Source of the DNA: Micromonospora sp. MW-13
GTDB lineage: Bacteria; Actinomycetota; Actinomycetes; Mycobacteriales; Micromonosporaceae
DNA length: 64,000 bases
Assembly (NCBI RefSeq): GCF_003434305.1
Contig: NZ_QKKX01000054.1
Coordinates: 62,001-126,000 of the forward strand
Reading direction: 5' to 3'
Positions 42,838 to 50,564 of this stretch are shown piece by piece. The notes below the pieces were generated by a model. The model was given only the letters and a program-made list of their open reading frames with translations. It was not told where the DNA came from and made no database searches. The translations under genes were made by a program, and so were the position numbers. Position 1 is the stretch's first letter, and every line of letters begins with the position of its first letter.

Positions 42838-44208
42838 TCAGCCCACCGCGTGGCTGCGCCGGCCGCGCTCGCCCGGCACGTCGCCCAACTGCCCGTCGCT
42901 GTCGCCCGTCGGCCGGGGCCGGACCAGGCCGTCGGCGTTCCCGGCGGCCTCGATGGCCGCGTCGATCGTCGTCCGGCTGGGCCAGCGGGCGACGCTGAGC
43001 GCCATCAGCAGGACCCCGGCCGCGCTCCACGCGCCCACCACCAACGGGATCGAGAACCGCTCGGCGAGCAGGCCGGTGGCCAGCACGGCGAAGCCCTGGA
43101 TCACCTGCACCCCGGTGGCCATCACCCCGAACGCGCGGGCCCGGTAGCCGTTGGGCAGCGCCCGGACGAAGAGCCCGTTGGCGACCGGGAGCAGCCCGGC
43201 GACCGCGAAGCCGCAGAGGGCGGCCAGCAGGGCCACCAGCAGCGGCGGCGGGTCGAACAGCGCCGGTACCAGGGCCAGCGGCGCGAGCACCGCCAGCGGC
43301 CGGATCAGGACCAGTCGGCGGGCCGGGGCGACCGCCCGGCCGACCAGCAGCCCGCCCAGGATGAAGCCGATCGGGTTGGCGGCCATGATGACGGCCTGGG
43401 CCGCGCCGGTGTCGAGGCCGCCGCCGACGCCCTCCCTGGCCCAGGCGGCGGCCAGCCCCTCCGGCACGATCGAGAAGAGCATGGAGCTGAACACCAGCAG
43501 GGCGATCGCCCGCAGCACCGGGGTGCCGAAGACGATCCGGAAGCCCTCGCCGGTCTCCCGCAGCAGGTGGCTGCGGTGTGCGGCGCTCATCGCCGGCGGC
43601 CGGTCCCGGATGCCGAAGCGGACCAGGGCCGCCGAGAGGGCGAAGGTGGCCGCGTTGAGCAGCAGGGCGGCGGTCGGGTTGACCGCCGCGATGGCCGCGC
43701 CGATCAGGTAGCCGACCACCTGGGCGGCCTGGCCGGTGCTGCTGTTCAGCGAGAGACCGACCACCAGCCGGTCGCCGGTCAGGATGAGCGGCATCAGCGC
43801 GGACCGGGCGGCCTGGCTCGGCGGGTTGGCCAGGGTGGTCGCGAAGAGCAGGCAGAGGATCAGCCACGGCGGGTTGCCCGGGATGGCGACCAGCACCATC
43901 AGGGCCATCCGGATCAGGTCGCAGGCCACCATCACCGAGCGGTAGCGGTGCCGCTCCGCCAGCGTGGCCAGCAGCGGGCCGCCGATGAGCCAGGGCAGGA
44001 AGCTGACCGCGAACGCGGCGGCCGAGTAGGCCACGGACTGGGTCTCGTGGTAGACCAGAACGGTGACCGCGGCCTTCGCGACGAAGTCGCCGATCCAGGA
44101 GAGCGCGCTCGCGGCGAAGACCGCCCTGTACTCCCGTTGGGCGAACACCTCACGGAAGGTGGCCGGCCCTTCCTGGGAGGGTCGCTCGTCGGGCACCGTG
44201 GCCTCCAT
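42838..44208 (-). CDS. MFS transporter
   Basis: This 456-residue membrane protein has about 12 hydrophobic segments and major-facilitator features: SWIGDFVAKAAVTVLVYHET, GGPLLATLAERHRYRSVMVA (loop 2-3 with basic residues) and the repeated half after VFGTPVLRAIALLVFSSMLF. It resembles actinobacterial drug/macrolide exporters of the DHA family. Substrate is unknown. The last 40 residues are hydrophilic. It is 30 bases upstream of nothing relevant on its strand except the globin gene start at 42752, so they may be co-transcribed. Confidence 0.85.
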   Translation of the reverse strand: MEATVPDERPSQEGPATFREVFAQREYRAVFAASALSWIGDFVAKAAVTVLVYHETQSVAYSAAAFAVSFLPWLIGGPLLATLAERHRYRSVMVACDLIRMALMVLVAIPGNPPWLILCLLFATTLANPPSQAARSALMPLILTGDRLVVGLSLNSSTGQAAQVVGYLIGAAIAAVNPTAALLLNAATFALSAALVRFGIRDRPPAMSAAHRSHLLRETGEGFRIVFGTPVLRAIALLVFSSMLFSIVPEGLAAAWAREGVGGGLDTGAAQAVIMAANPIGFILGGLLVGRAVAPARRLVLIRPLAVLAPLALVPALFDPPPLLVALLAALCGFAVAGLLPVANGLFVRALPNGYRARAFGVMATGVQVIQGFAVLATGLLAERFSIPLVVGAWSAAGVLLMALSVARWPSRTTIDAAIEAAGNADGLVRPRPTGDSDGQLGDVPGERGRRSHAVG

Positions 44209-44462
44209 CGTTCCCCGGGTGGGCCACTCGTGATGGCTTGCCCGGGAAACCGTCGTCAGATCTACGGATCAGCGAGACGTGATCACGCTCCGGCAGGTGG
44301 CGCGTACCGGATTCTGCCCGATCGTCTGAGAGCTGGCTAGGGCGAACGGTTTGATCGTCGCATCTCCGACTGAACGAACGGACGATACCCGAGGGGCCGC
44401 GCGGTCCGCGACCCCTGGATTCTCGGTCAGAGGAACCGCAGGTCATCGAGGTTCTTCTTGGT

Positions 44463-45530
44463 TCAGGTGGCCCCGCCCTGGCCGGTCGTCCCGTCCTCGG
44501 TAGTGGCGCGCGGCGGGAAACCCGGGTAGAGGCGGGCGGCGGCGATCTTCGCCGTGATGCCCGAGTTCTCCAGCGCCTCGGCGAGCCGCCGGCGCAGCTC
44601 CCGGCCCACCGAGAACTGCCCCTCCGCGGTGGTCTTGACGACGGTTCGGATCACCGCCCCGTCCACCGTCATCTGCTCGACACCCAGCACGTCGGGCGGC
44701 TCCACGATCTCCGGGGCCAGGTCCGGGTCCATCGCCACCGAGGCCGCGGCGGTCCGCAGCACCGCCGTCGCCTCCTCGGTGCCGGCGAACCCGATCGGCA
44801 GGTCGACCACCACCAGCGCCCAGCCCTGGCTCTTGTTGCCCACCCGGATGATCTCGCCGTTGCGGATGTACCAGAGCACGCCCCGGCTGTCCCGGACCGT
44901 GGTGACCCGCAGCCCCACCGACTCCACCACGCCGGTCGCCTCGCCCAGGTCGACCGTGTCGCCGACGCCGTACTGGTCCTCCACCAGCATGAACAGGCCG
45001 GCGATCAGATCCTTGACCAGGCTCTGCGCGCCGAAGCCGAGCGCCACGCCGGCGATGCCCGCGCTGGCCAGCAGCGGCGCCAGGTCGAAGCTGAACTCGC
45101 GCAGGATCATCAGCAGCGCTATGCCGAAGACGAACGCGGTGACCATGCTGCGCAGCACCGACCCGATCGCCTCGGCCCGCTGCCGGCGCCGCTCGGGGAC
45201 GAACTCGCCGGGCTCGTGCGCGGCGGTCGGCACCCGCTCCCGCAGCGGGCGCAGCATGGTCGGCACCCCGTCGGCGGTGGTGCGGACCAGCCGCTTGATC
45301 ATCCGGTGCAGCGCCCAGCGGGCGACGAACGCCAGCACGAGGATCAGCAGCACCCGCAGGGGCTTCAGCAGGATCCAGTAGCTGCCCTCGGCGAACCACG
45401 ACGACCCGGTCGTCTCGTACATCCACTCGCAGGAGGTGCTGCCCTGGCAGTCGGCGCTCGGGGTAGCGTTCGGGGAAGGGCTCGGGGCCACCACGGACGC
45501 GGCGGCGAGCATCAGGCTGGCGGCACTCAC
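44463..45530 (-). CDS. mscS: Small-conductance mechanosensitive channel (MscS family)
   Basis: This 355-residue membrane channel has an N-terminal signal-like segment, hydrophobic helices around residues 60-85 and 135-160, and the pore helix/beta domain LLASAGIAGVALGFGAQSLV, KDLIAGLFMLVEDQYGVGDT, GVVESVGLRVTTVRDSRGVL and RNGEIIRVGNKSQGWA. It releases solutes during osmotic downshock. I chose GTG 45530, with GAAGG upstream. The open frame to 45749 has no family similarity. The C-terminus ends shortly after the lower vestibule. Confidence 0.9.
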   Translation of the reverse strand: MSAASLMLAAASVVAPSPSPNATPSADCQGSTSCEWMYETTGSSWFAEGSYWILLKPLRVLLILVLAFVARWALHRMIKRLVRTTADGVPTMLRPLRERVPTAAHEPGEFVPERRRQRAEAIGSVLRSMVTAFVFGIALLMILREFSFDLAPLLASAGIAGVALGFGAQSLVKDLIAGLFMLVEDQYGVGDTVDLGEATGVVESVGLRVTTVRDSRGVLWYIRNGEIIRVGNKSQGWALVVVDLPIGFAGTEEATAVLRTAAASVAMDPDLAPEIVEPPDVLGVEQMTVDGAVIRTVVKTTAEGQFSVGRELRRRLAEALENSGITAKIAAARLYPGFPPRATTEDGTTGQGGAT

Positions 45531-45871
45531 CCTGCCTTCGTACCCCACGGCCACCGAACGGCCCGCGGCGGACCCACCATCCGGTACGCGGCCCCGGCGG
45601 ACCAGCCGTGTTTGGCGAGCGCATCCAGTTGCGGGTACCGGGGCCGGGAGGCAACGTTCTACGGCTGTCGAGCAAACGCTTCGTTTGCCGATCGCAGACA
45701 TGCGAATCGATACCGAAAGCTTGTCAGTTGGTGCAGCAGCAAATGTCATCGAGCGATGTATACGAGATCAGCCGTAACGCATTGGCCACCTGCGGGGGCC
45801 GAGCTGGCAGCACGTCCGCTCGCTCATAGCCGACGAGCGGATGCCCGTGTGCCGTCTGGCACCATGGTCCC
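45531..45871. other. Lower-G+C intergenic region, no gene recognised
   Basis: This 341-base interval lies between the divergent mscS and HflX-N-like genes. From about 45640 to 45790 it is clearly richer in A/T than the surroundings (AACGCTTCGTTTGC, CGAATCGATACCGAAAGC). ORFs on both strands are short and without family resemblance. It probably contains the promoters of both flanking genes. Confidence 0.5.
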
Positions 45872-46261
45872 GTGCGGCAATATTCGGTCGGGCCGCCGAC
45901 CTCCATGCTGGCGGGTGCCGACGTGGCGCTCGTAGGCCTGTTCTCCGGGAGGGATAGCGAGTTCGGCGCGAAGCTCGACGTGCTGGCGGCTTCCGTGGAG
46001 GCCCATGGCGGGCGGGTGGTGAGCCGGCACGTCCAGCGGCGGGGTGTCTCGCACGGTGGCGCGTCCAAGATGGCCGTGCCGTTCTCGCGGCAAACACTGC
46101 TCAGCCCCGGCAAAGCGCGCGAAGTCGCGCAAGCGTGCCGGGCAGCAGGGGTCGGTGTTGCGGTGTTCGTAAACCCGCTCACAGAACGCCAACGGGCTGT
46201 CCTCGGCGATATGTTCGGGTGCTTGGTGGTCGGCGGCGACCTCTTCACCCCCAGTCAGTGA
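45872..46261 (+). CDS. Orphan HflX N-terminal-like domain protein
   Basis: This 129-residue protein resembles only the N-terminal domain of the ribosome-splitting GTPase HflX: ADVALVGLFSGRDSEFGAKL, SVEAHGGRVVSRHVQRRGVS, LLSPGKAREVAQACRAAGVG and FVNPLTERQRAVLGDMFGC correspond to HflX segments ending in the usual FDDELSPAQQRNLE-type motif. The G domain is absent and no G-domain ORF follows. GTG 45872 or the ATG at codon 12 may be the start. Composition is lower in G+C than neighbours, so it may be acquired. Confidence 0.6.
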   Translation: MRQYSVGPPTSMLAGADVALVGLFSGRDSEFGAKLDVLAASVEAHGGRVVSRHVQRRGVSHGGASKMAVPFSRQTLLSPGKAREVAQACRAAGVGVAVFVNPLTERQRAVLGDMFGCLVVGGDLFTPSQ

Positions 46262-46868
46262 GCGCCTGCACATGCCGCGAGCCGTGCGGTTGTCGCGATC
46301 ATGTGCCGGCCGGCGTCGATCGCCACCAGGAGCACGCGCGCAGCTCGGGCGCCAGCCTCGACCGGACGCGCGGCAGTGGACGCACGGGGTGTGCCGGGGT
46401 CGGGCCGGCTGGGCCTGGCCGAGGCGGGATCGCCGAGTTGTCGACCGGTAGCCCGCCACCTAACCTGAGCCCCTGATCGGGTCCTGGACTACCCGTGTCA
46501 GCGCTTCGAGAGGGCTTCCCGCTTCGCGTCGGGAACTCTAGTGATCTTGAGTTAACTTGATCAAGTTCACCAAGTTCAATGCATAATCATGATCATCGGG
46601 CCCGGATCCGGCACAACTGAGATCGAAAACGGGGGTGATACGTCGCGCGGCGCTGAGGGGTCCCGCCCTGCTCAGGGGTCAGATCGGTCCGGTTCCGGGT
46701 GTTGCCCAGCCGGCTTCCGACATTAGTACGTGCAATCCGGGGTCGTATCAGGGACGATTGGCGCAACGGACGTCGGTGATCCTGCCGGCGTCGGACGTGG
46801 TTCCGCCGTGCGCGGGCACGCCCGGCGCGCCCGGCGGTGGGAGCGGCTGGACCGGGAGGGTGAGCTCG
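46262..46868. other. 600-base intergenic region with palindromic operator-like site
   Basis: No gene is supported in this stretch. At 46554-46567 is a perfect palindrome AACTTGATCAAGTT, flanked by further CTTGA and AAGTTCA half-sites (46545-46579). CATAAT at 46582-46587 could be a -10 element reading towards the HNH gene, giving a leader of about 280 bases. The A/T-rich core stands out from the G/C-rich surroundings. Confidence 0.5.
46554..46567. promoter_or_regulatory. Palindrome AACTTGATCAAGTT with flanking half-sites
   Basis: This perfect 14-bp dyad directly precedes a -10-like CATAAT. CTTGA at 46546 and CAAGTTCA at 46571 extend the array. It looks like an operator for a dimeric repressor controlling the HNH gene's promoter. 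No regulator gene is adjacent. Confidence 0.5.
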
Positions 46869-47411
46869 ATGCCTGACATACGACCCACGGTGGGCTCCGG
46901 CGCGCTGGTTCTCAACGCCACCTACGAGCCGCTGTGTGTCGTGTCGGTGCGTCGCGCCGCGATCCTCGTCCTCTCCGCCAAGGCAGTCTGCGTGGCCGAC
47001 GGCGAGGGCGTGTTGCACAGTGCCCGCAACGCGCTCCCGGTGCCGTCGGTGGTCCGGCTCACCCGGTTCGTCCGGGTTCCCTACCGTGCCCACGTCGGGC
47101 TCTCCCGCCGGGCGATCTTCGCCCGGGACGGCTGGCGGTGCGCGTACTGCCGGGGCCCGGCGGAGACCATCGACCACGTGTTCCCGCGCAGCCGGGGCGG
47201 CCGGCACGCCTGGGAGAACGTGGTGGCGGCGTGCGGCCGGTGCAACCACACCAAGGGCGACAAGACCCCGGCCGAACTCGGCTGGCGGCTGCACTCGCCG
47301 CCCGCCGTCCCGAAGGGGACGGCCTGGCGGGTGCTCGGCCACCGCACCCCCGACCCGCGCTGGGCCGACTGGCTCGACCTGTGCGAGCCCGAGACCGAGG
47401 TTGCAGCCTGA
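46869..47411 (+). CDS. HNH endonuclease family protein
   Basis: This 180-residue protein has an N-terminal strand region typical of the actinobacterial family (ALVLNATYEPLCVVSVRRAA) and a C-terminal HNH motif: RDGWRCAYCRGPAETIDHVF (CxxC and H), PRSRGGRHAWENVVAACGRC and NHTKGD. The two CxxC pairs bind zinc. Housekeeping HNH proteins of this type occur in most actinobacteria; the target is unknown. ATG 46869 has GGGAGG nine bases upstream. Confidence 0.85.
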   Translation: MPDIRPTVGSGALVLNATYEPLCVVSVRRAAILVLSAKAVCVADGEGVLHSARNALPVPSVVRLTRFVRVPYRAHVGLSRRAIFARDGWRCAYCRGPAETIDHVFPRSRGGRHAWENVVAACGRCNHTKGDKTPAELGWRLHSPPAVPKGTAWRVLGHRTPDPRWADWLDLCEPETEVAA

Positions 47412-47479
47412 GCGGTGCCGGGGCCGGAAACGGCGCTCCGTCGGGCCGGGGGCCGGGAACGGCGACCTGAGCGGCGCTC

Positions 47480-48319
47480 TCACTCGTGGCGGGCCTTCAC
47501 CAGGGACGCGTACACCACCACGTTGTCGGCGTATCCGGTCTCCCCGCCGACCCACCGGCCGCCGCAGGTGATCAGGCGCAGCCTGGGCCGGGTGAAGTCG
47601 CCGTATACCTCGCCCACCGGCAGTTCGTCCTTGTCGTAGCGGTGCACCGAGTCGACCTCGAACACCGCCACCGAGCGGTCCGCCCGGTGGACCTCGACCC
47701 GGTCGCCGGGGCGCAGCTCCTTCAGGCCGTGGAAGACCGCCGGCCCGGTCCGGGTGTCGACGTGGCCGACGATCACCGCCGGGCCGTACTGGCCGGGGGT
47801 CGGCCCCTGGTCGTACCAGCCGGCCTCCTGGGCGCGGGCGGCGTCGGGCACCCCGATGCTGCCGTCCGCCGCGATGCCGACGTCGTGCACCGGGGCGTCC
47901 AGGTCGATCGGGTCGCTGCTGATGGCGACCGGCCGGCTGGCCGGCAGCACCGGGAACTTCTTCGGCGGGGGCCGCAGCCCGGCGACGAACCGGTCCGGCA
48001 GCACGCTGTGCCCGGTCACCCGCTCGACGCCGAGCATGGTCACGATCAGCGCCATCAGGGCGGCGATGACCAGCACCGGGGCGCCGGGACCCCGGCCGGC
48101 CAGCCGCCACCGGGCCGCGCCCGGCCCGCCCCGGCCCGGGGCGACGGCCACCGGGCGGGTGTCCGGGTCGACCGTGGCGACGCTGGCCGAGAAGACCTGC
48201 CCGGCGGCCCGGGCGGCCCGGCCGCACCCCCGGGCCACCAGCCGGACCCCCGTCCGGAACCGGCCGGCGGTGCGGCGCGGCCTCCCGGCCGAGTCGGCAC
48301 GCGTACGTCGGCGGGCCAT
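47480..48319 (-). CDS. Class F-type sortase
   Basis: This 279-residue protein has a basic N-terminus and one membrane anchor (VLVIAALMALIVTMLGVERV, residues about 88-107), then a sortase beta-barrel with catalytic histidine in VIVGHVDTRTG, catalytic cysteine in RLITCGGRWV and a following arginine. The compact domain and ITCGG motif fit actinobacterial class F sortases. It anchors or processes surface proteins. ATG 48319 was chosen since GAGG precedes it and the longer frame to 48460 overlaps the upstream gene. It is 10 bases downstream of a likely substrate gene. Confidence 0.85.
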   Translation of the reverse strand: MARRRTRADSAGRPRRTAGRFRTGVRLVARGCGRAARAAGQVFSASVATVDPDTRPVAVAPGRGGPGAARWRLAGRGPGAPVLVIAALMALIVTMLGVERVTGHSVLPDRFVAGLRPPPKKFPVLPASRPVAISSDPIDLDAPVHDVGIAADGSIGVPDAARAQEAGWYDQGPTPGQYGPAVIVGHVDTRTGPAVFHGLKELRPGDRVEVHRADRSVAVFEVDSVHRYDKDELPVGEVYGDFTRPRLRLITCGGRWVGGETGYADNVVVYASLVKARHE

Positions 48320-48329
48320 GGCGACCTCG

Positions 48330-48854
48330 TCAGGAACGCGTCCCGGTACGCCGACGCGAGCCGAACGCCCCGAACCCGGCGGCCACGGCCGCCACCGCGA
48401 GGCCGCCCACGAGCAGCAGCGAGCCGGCGCCCCGGTCGCCGCCGGCCGTGCCGCCGCCACCGGTGTTGGGCCCCTTGCTCGGCTGGGCCATGTTCAGCAC
48501 GTTGAGTGTGGTGGTCGCGGTGCCGCCGTTGCGGCAGCGCAGCTCGACGGGGTAGTCGCCGGGCTGCTTGTTGCCCGGGACGGTGACCGTCCCGGTCAGG
48601 AAGCCGTTGTCGGGCCGGAGCACGACCCGGCCGAAGGCGTCGGACTGCACGTCCGCCTGCCGGTTGTTGTCGTTGTCGCAGCTCGCCCGGATGCTGACCC
48701 GGCTGCCGGCCTGCACGCTGTTCGGCGTGACCTCGACGAAGGTGTTCTCCCCGGCCCGTGCCGGCGCGACCGTGGCCAGGACGAACGCTCCGACCAGGCC
48801 GAACACGGTCAGCACGGCCGACAGGACGCGATGTGACGCGGTGAGCCCCCGCAT
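48330..48854 (-). CDS. Secreted surface protein, probable substrate of the adjacent sortase
   Basis: This 174-residue protein has a signal peptide (residues about 1-34, ending APARA), one Ig-like beta domain (VEVTPNSVQAGSRVSIRASC ... DYPVELRC, two cysteines that could form a disulfide), a glycine-rich linker with PNTGG, a hydrophobic segment (SLLLVGGLAVAAVAAGFGAF) and a basic tail RRRTGTRS. PNTGG followed by hydrophobic and positive tail resembles an LPxTG-type sorting signal. ATG 48854 follows GGAGGGGGG. Co-transcribed with the sortase. Confidence 0.8.
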   Translation of the reverse strand: MRGLTASHRVLSAVLTVFGLVGAFVLATVAPARAGENTFVEVTPNSVQAGSRVSIRASCDNDNNRQADVQSDAFGRVVLRPDNGFLTGTVTVPGNKQPGDYPVELRCRNGGTATTTLNVLNMAQPSKGPNTGGGGTAGGDRGAGSLLLVGGLAVAAVAAGFGAFGSRRRTGTRS

Positions 48855-49043
48855 GATTCCCCCCTCCCGGTGCCGGGCACCGGAATCCTCCCCCGGGTAG
48901 TCCGTCCTGCATTCCCCACGGGGTCGGGGCAAACCCGCCGTCGGCGGCGCGGCGGGCCGGGATGCCGACCGGGTGCGGTCCGGGACGCGGGCGCCACTCG
49001 GTTCTGATGACGCAGACGACTCAGCTCCATAGGCGGGCGGGCG

Positions 49044-49502
49044 CTACCGCTGGGCGGGCGGCTCGCCGTCCAGCAGGGTGACGGGGTGCCAGTCGAGGGG
49101 GGTGGACAGCACCATGGTGCTCGACGGCTGGCCGTACGGGGCGAGCCGGTCGATCACCCGCTCGAACTCGCCGATCGACCCGGTCGCGACCTTGAGCATG
49201 CTGCACGCGTCGCCGGTGATCCGGTGGATCTCCAGGATCTCCGGCCAGTGCGTCACCTCCGGGTCGTGCAGGATGCAGCGGGACCCGTAGCAGGACATCC
49301 GGATCAGGGCGACCACGGAGCGGCCGGCCCGGGCCAGGTCGACGTGGGCGCGGTAGCCGGTGATCACCCCCGACTCCTCCAGCCGGCGGACCCGCTCGGC
49401 CACCGCCGGTGGCGACAGGTGCACCCGGCGGGACAGCTCGCTGAACGACAACCGGGCGTCGGCCTGGAGCTCGCGCAGCAGGGCCCAGTCCATGTGGTCC
49501 AC
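49044..49502 (-). CDS. kynR: Lrp/AsnC-family regulator, likely of the kynurenine operon
   Basis: This 152-residue protein has an N-terminal winged helix (LSFSELSRRVHLSPPAVAER and VRRLEESGVITGYRAHVDLA) and the C-terminal RAM ligand-binding domain (HRITGDACSMLKVATGSIGE). GTG 49502 follows GGAAGG. It is divergent from kynA. In Pseudomonas the Lrp-type KynR activates kyn genes in response to kynurenine, so an equivalent role is likely. Two additional cysteines (SCYGSRC) in the RAM domain are notable. The gene symbol is assigned by context. Confidence 0.75.
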   Translation of the reverse strand: MDHMDWALLRELQADARLSFSELSRRVHLSPPAVAERVRRLEESGVITGYRAHVDLARAGRSVVALIRMSCYGSRCILHDPEVTHWPEILEIHRITGDACSMLKVATGSIGEFERVIDRLAPYGQPSSTMVLSTPLDWHPVTLLDGEPPAQR

Positions 49503-49647
49503 GCCTGACCTTCCTTCCCGAAACCCCGAAGGGGTGTTCGCCTTTGTCGTCGCAGGTCGGAGGCCAGTAGTGCCGTCGATCCGGCATTCCATTCGCCCCT
49601 TCCACCAGGGCACCATGACGTTACCCGGCTGATGGAGGAGACGACAG
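49503..49647. promoter_or_regulatory. Divergent kynR-like/kynA promoter region
   Basis: The 145 bases between the regulator and kynA contain an imperfect dyad (CGAAACCCC-GAAG-GGGTGTTCG, about 49518-49539) and GGCATTCCATTCGCC further on. Lrp-type regulators bind such degenerate dyads. GGAGGAG 10 bases before GTG 49648 is the kynA ribosome-binding site. Confidence 0.45.
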
Positions 49648-50550
49648 GTGGAGCAGACGGACCTGCGGGCCCCCGCGCTGGCCGCGGCGGTTCGTCCGGC
49701 GACCCCGCAGCAGCGGGCGGCCCGGGCGGCCCGCAACGGCGGCGAACCGACGCTGGAGTTCGCCGAGCGGGTGCCCTACGACGCGTATGTGCACGCCAGC
49801 ACCCTGCACGGGTTGCAGCAGCCGCTCAGCGACGACCCGGGCGAGATGTCCTTCCTGATGGTCAGCCAGATCATGGAGCTGTACTTCGGGCTGACCTGCC
49901 ACGAACTGCGCGAGGCGCAGCGCTGCCTGCGCGCCGACCGGGTCTGGGAAGCGCTGGCCCCGCTGCGCCGTGCGGCCATGCACCTGGAAGGGCTCAACGC
50001 GGCCTGGAAGGGGCTGCGCTGGATGACCCCGGCCGACTTCAACCGGTTCCGCAACCTGCTCGGCGAGGGCTCCGGCTTCCAGTCGGCGATGTACCGGCAC
50101 CTGGAGTTCCTGCTCGGCCTGCGCGACGTGACCCTGATCCGGCCGTTCCGCCGGCAGGCCGAGGTGTACGCCGAGCTGCGCGACACCCTGGCCGCCCCGA
50201 GCGTCTGGGACGACGTGGTCGCCCTGCTGGCCCGGCGTGGCTTCGACGTCCCCGGCGAGGTGCTGGAGCGGGACGTCGCCGAGGAGCACCGGCCGGACCC
50301 GGCCGTGGAGGCCGCCTGGGTGGCCGTGTACGGCGACGACGGCCCGGACAACCACCTGCGCCTGCTCGGCGAGGCGCTGGCCGAGGTGGCCGAGCAGTTC
50401 GGCGACTGGCGGTGGAACCACGTCAAGGCGGTGCAGCGGGCGATGGGCGCCAAGGTCGGCAGCGGCGGCTCGGCCGGCCTCGCCTGGTTGCAGCGCAGCA
50501 TGGCCCGGGTGGTCTTCCCGGAGCTGTGGTCGGCCCGGACGGCGATGTGA
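49648..50550 (+). CDS. kynA: Tryptophan 2,3-dioxygenase (distal His replaced by Ser)
   Basis: This 300-residue haem enzyme should oxidise tryptophan to N-formylkynurenine. It aligns with Xanthomonas TDO: TPADFNRFRNLLGEGSGFQS, MYRHLEFLLG (substrate-binding arginine) and WRWNHVKAVQRAMGAKVGSG (proximal haem histidine). However, GEMSFLMVSQIMELYF has serine where TDO has the distal histidine (His55 in the FIIQHQ segment); human IDO1 has serine here. A GSGGSAG loop replaces GTGGSSG. GTG 49648 follows GGAGGAG. It opens the operon, 14 bases before kynU. Confidence 0.85.
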   Translation: MEQTDLRAPALAAAVRPATPQQRAARAARNGGEPTLEFAERVPYDAYVHASTLHGLQQPLSDDPGEMSFLMVSQIMELYFGLTCHELREAQRCLRADRVWEALAPLRRAAMHLEGLNAAWKGLRWMTPADFNRFRNLLGEGSGFQSAMYRHLEFLLGLRDVTLIRPFRRQAEVYAELRDTLAAPSVWDDVVALLARRGFDVPGEVLERDVAEEHRPDPAVEAAWVAVYGDDGPDNHLRLLGEALAEVAEQFGDWRWNHVKAVQRAMGAKVGSGGSAGLAWLQRSMARVVFPELWSARTAM

Positions 50551-50564
50551 ACGAGGAGCACGAC

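Noticed and set aside
44150..44446. 98-residue ORF upstream of the MFS gene
   Set aside because: Overlaps the MFS start in another frame, no ribosome-binding site, composition without protein character.
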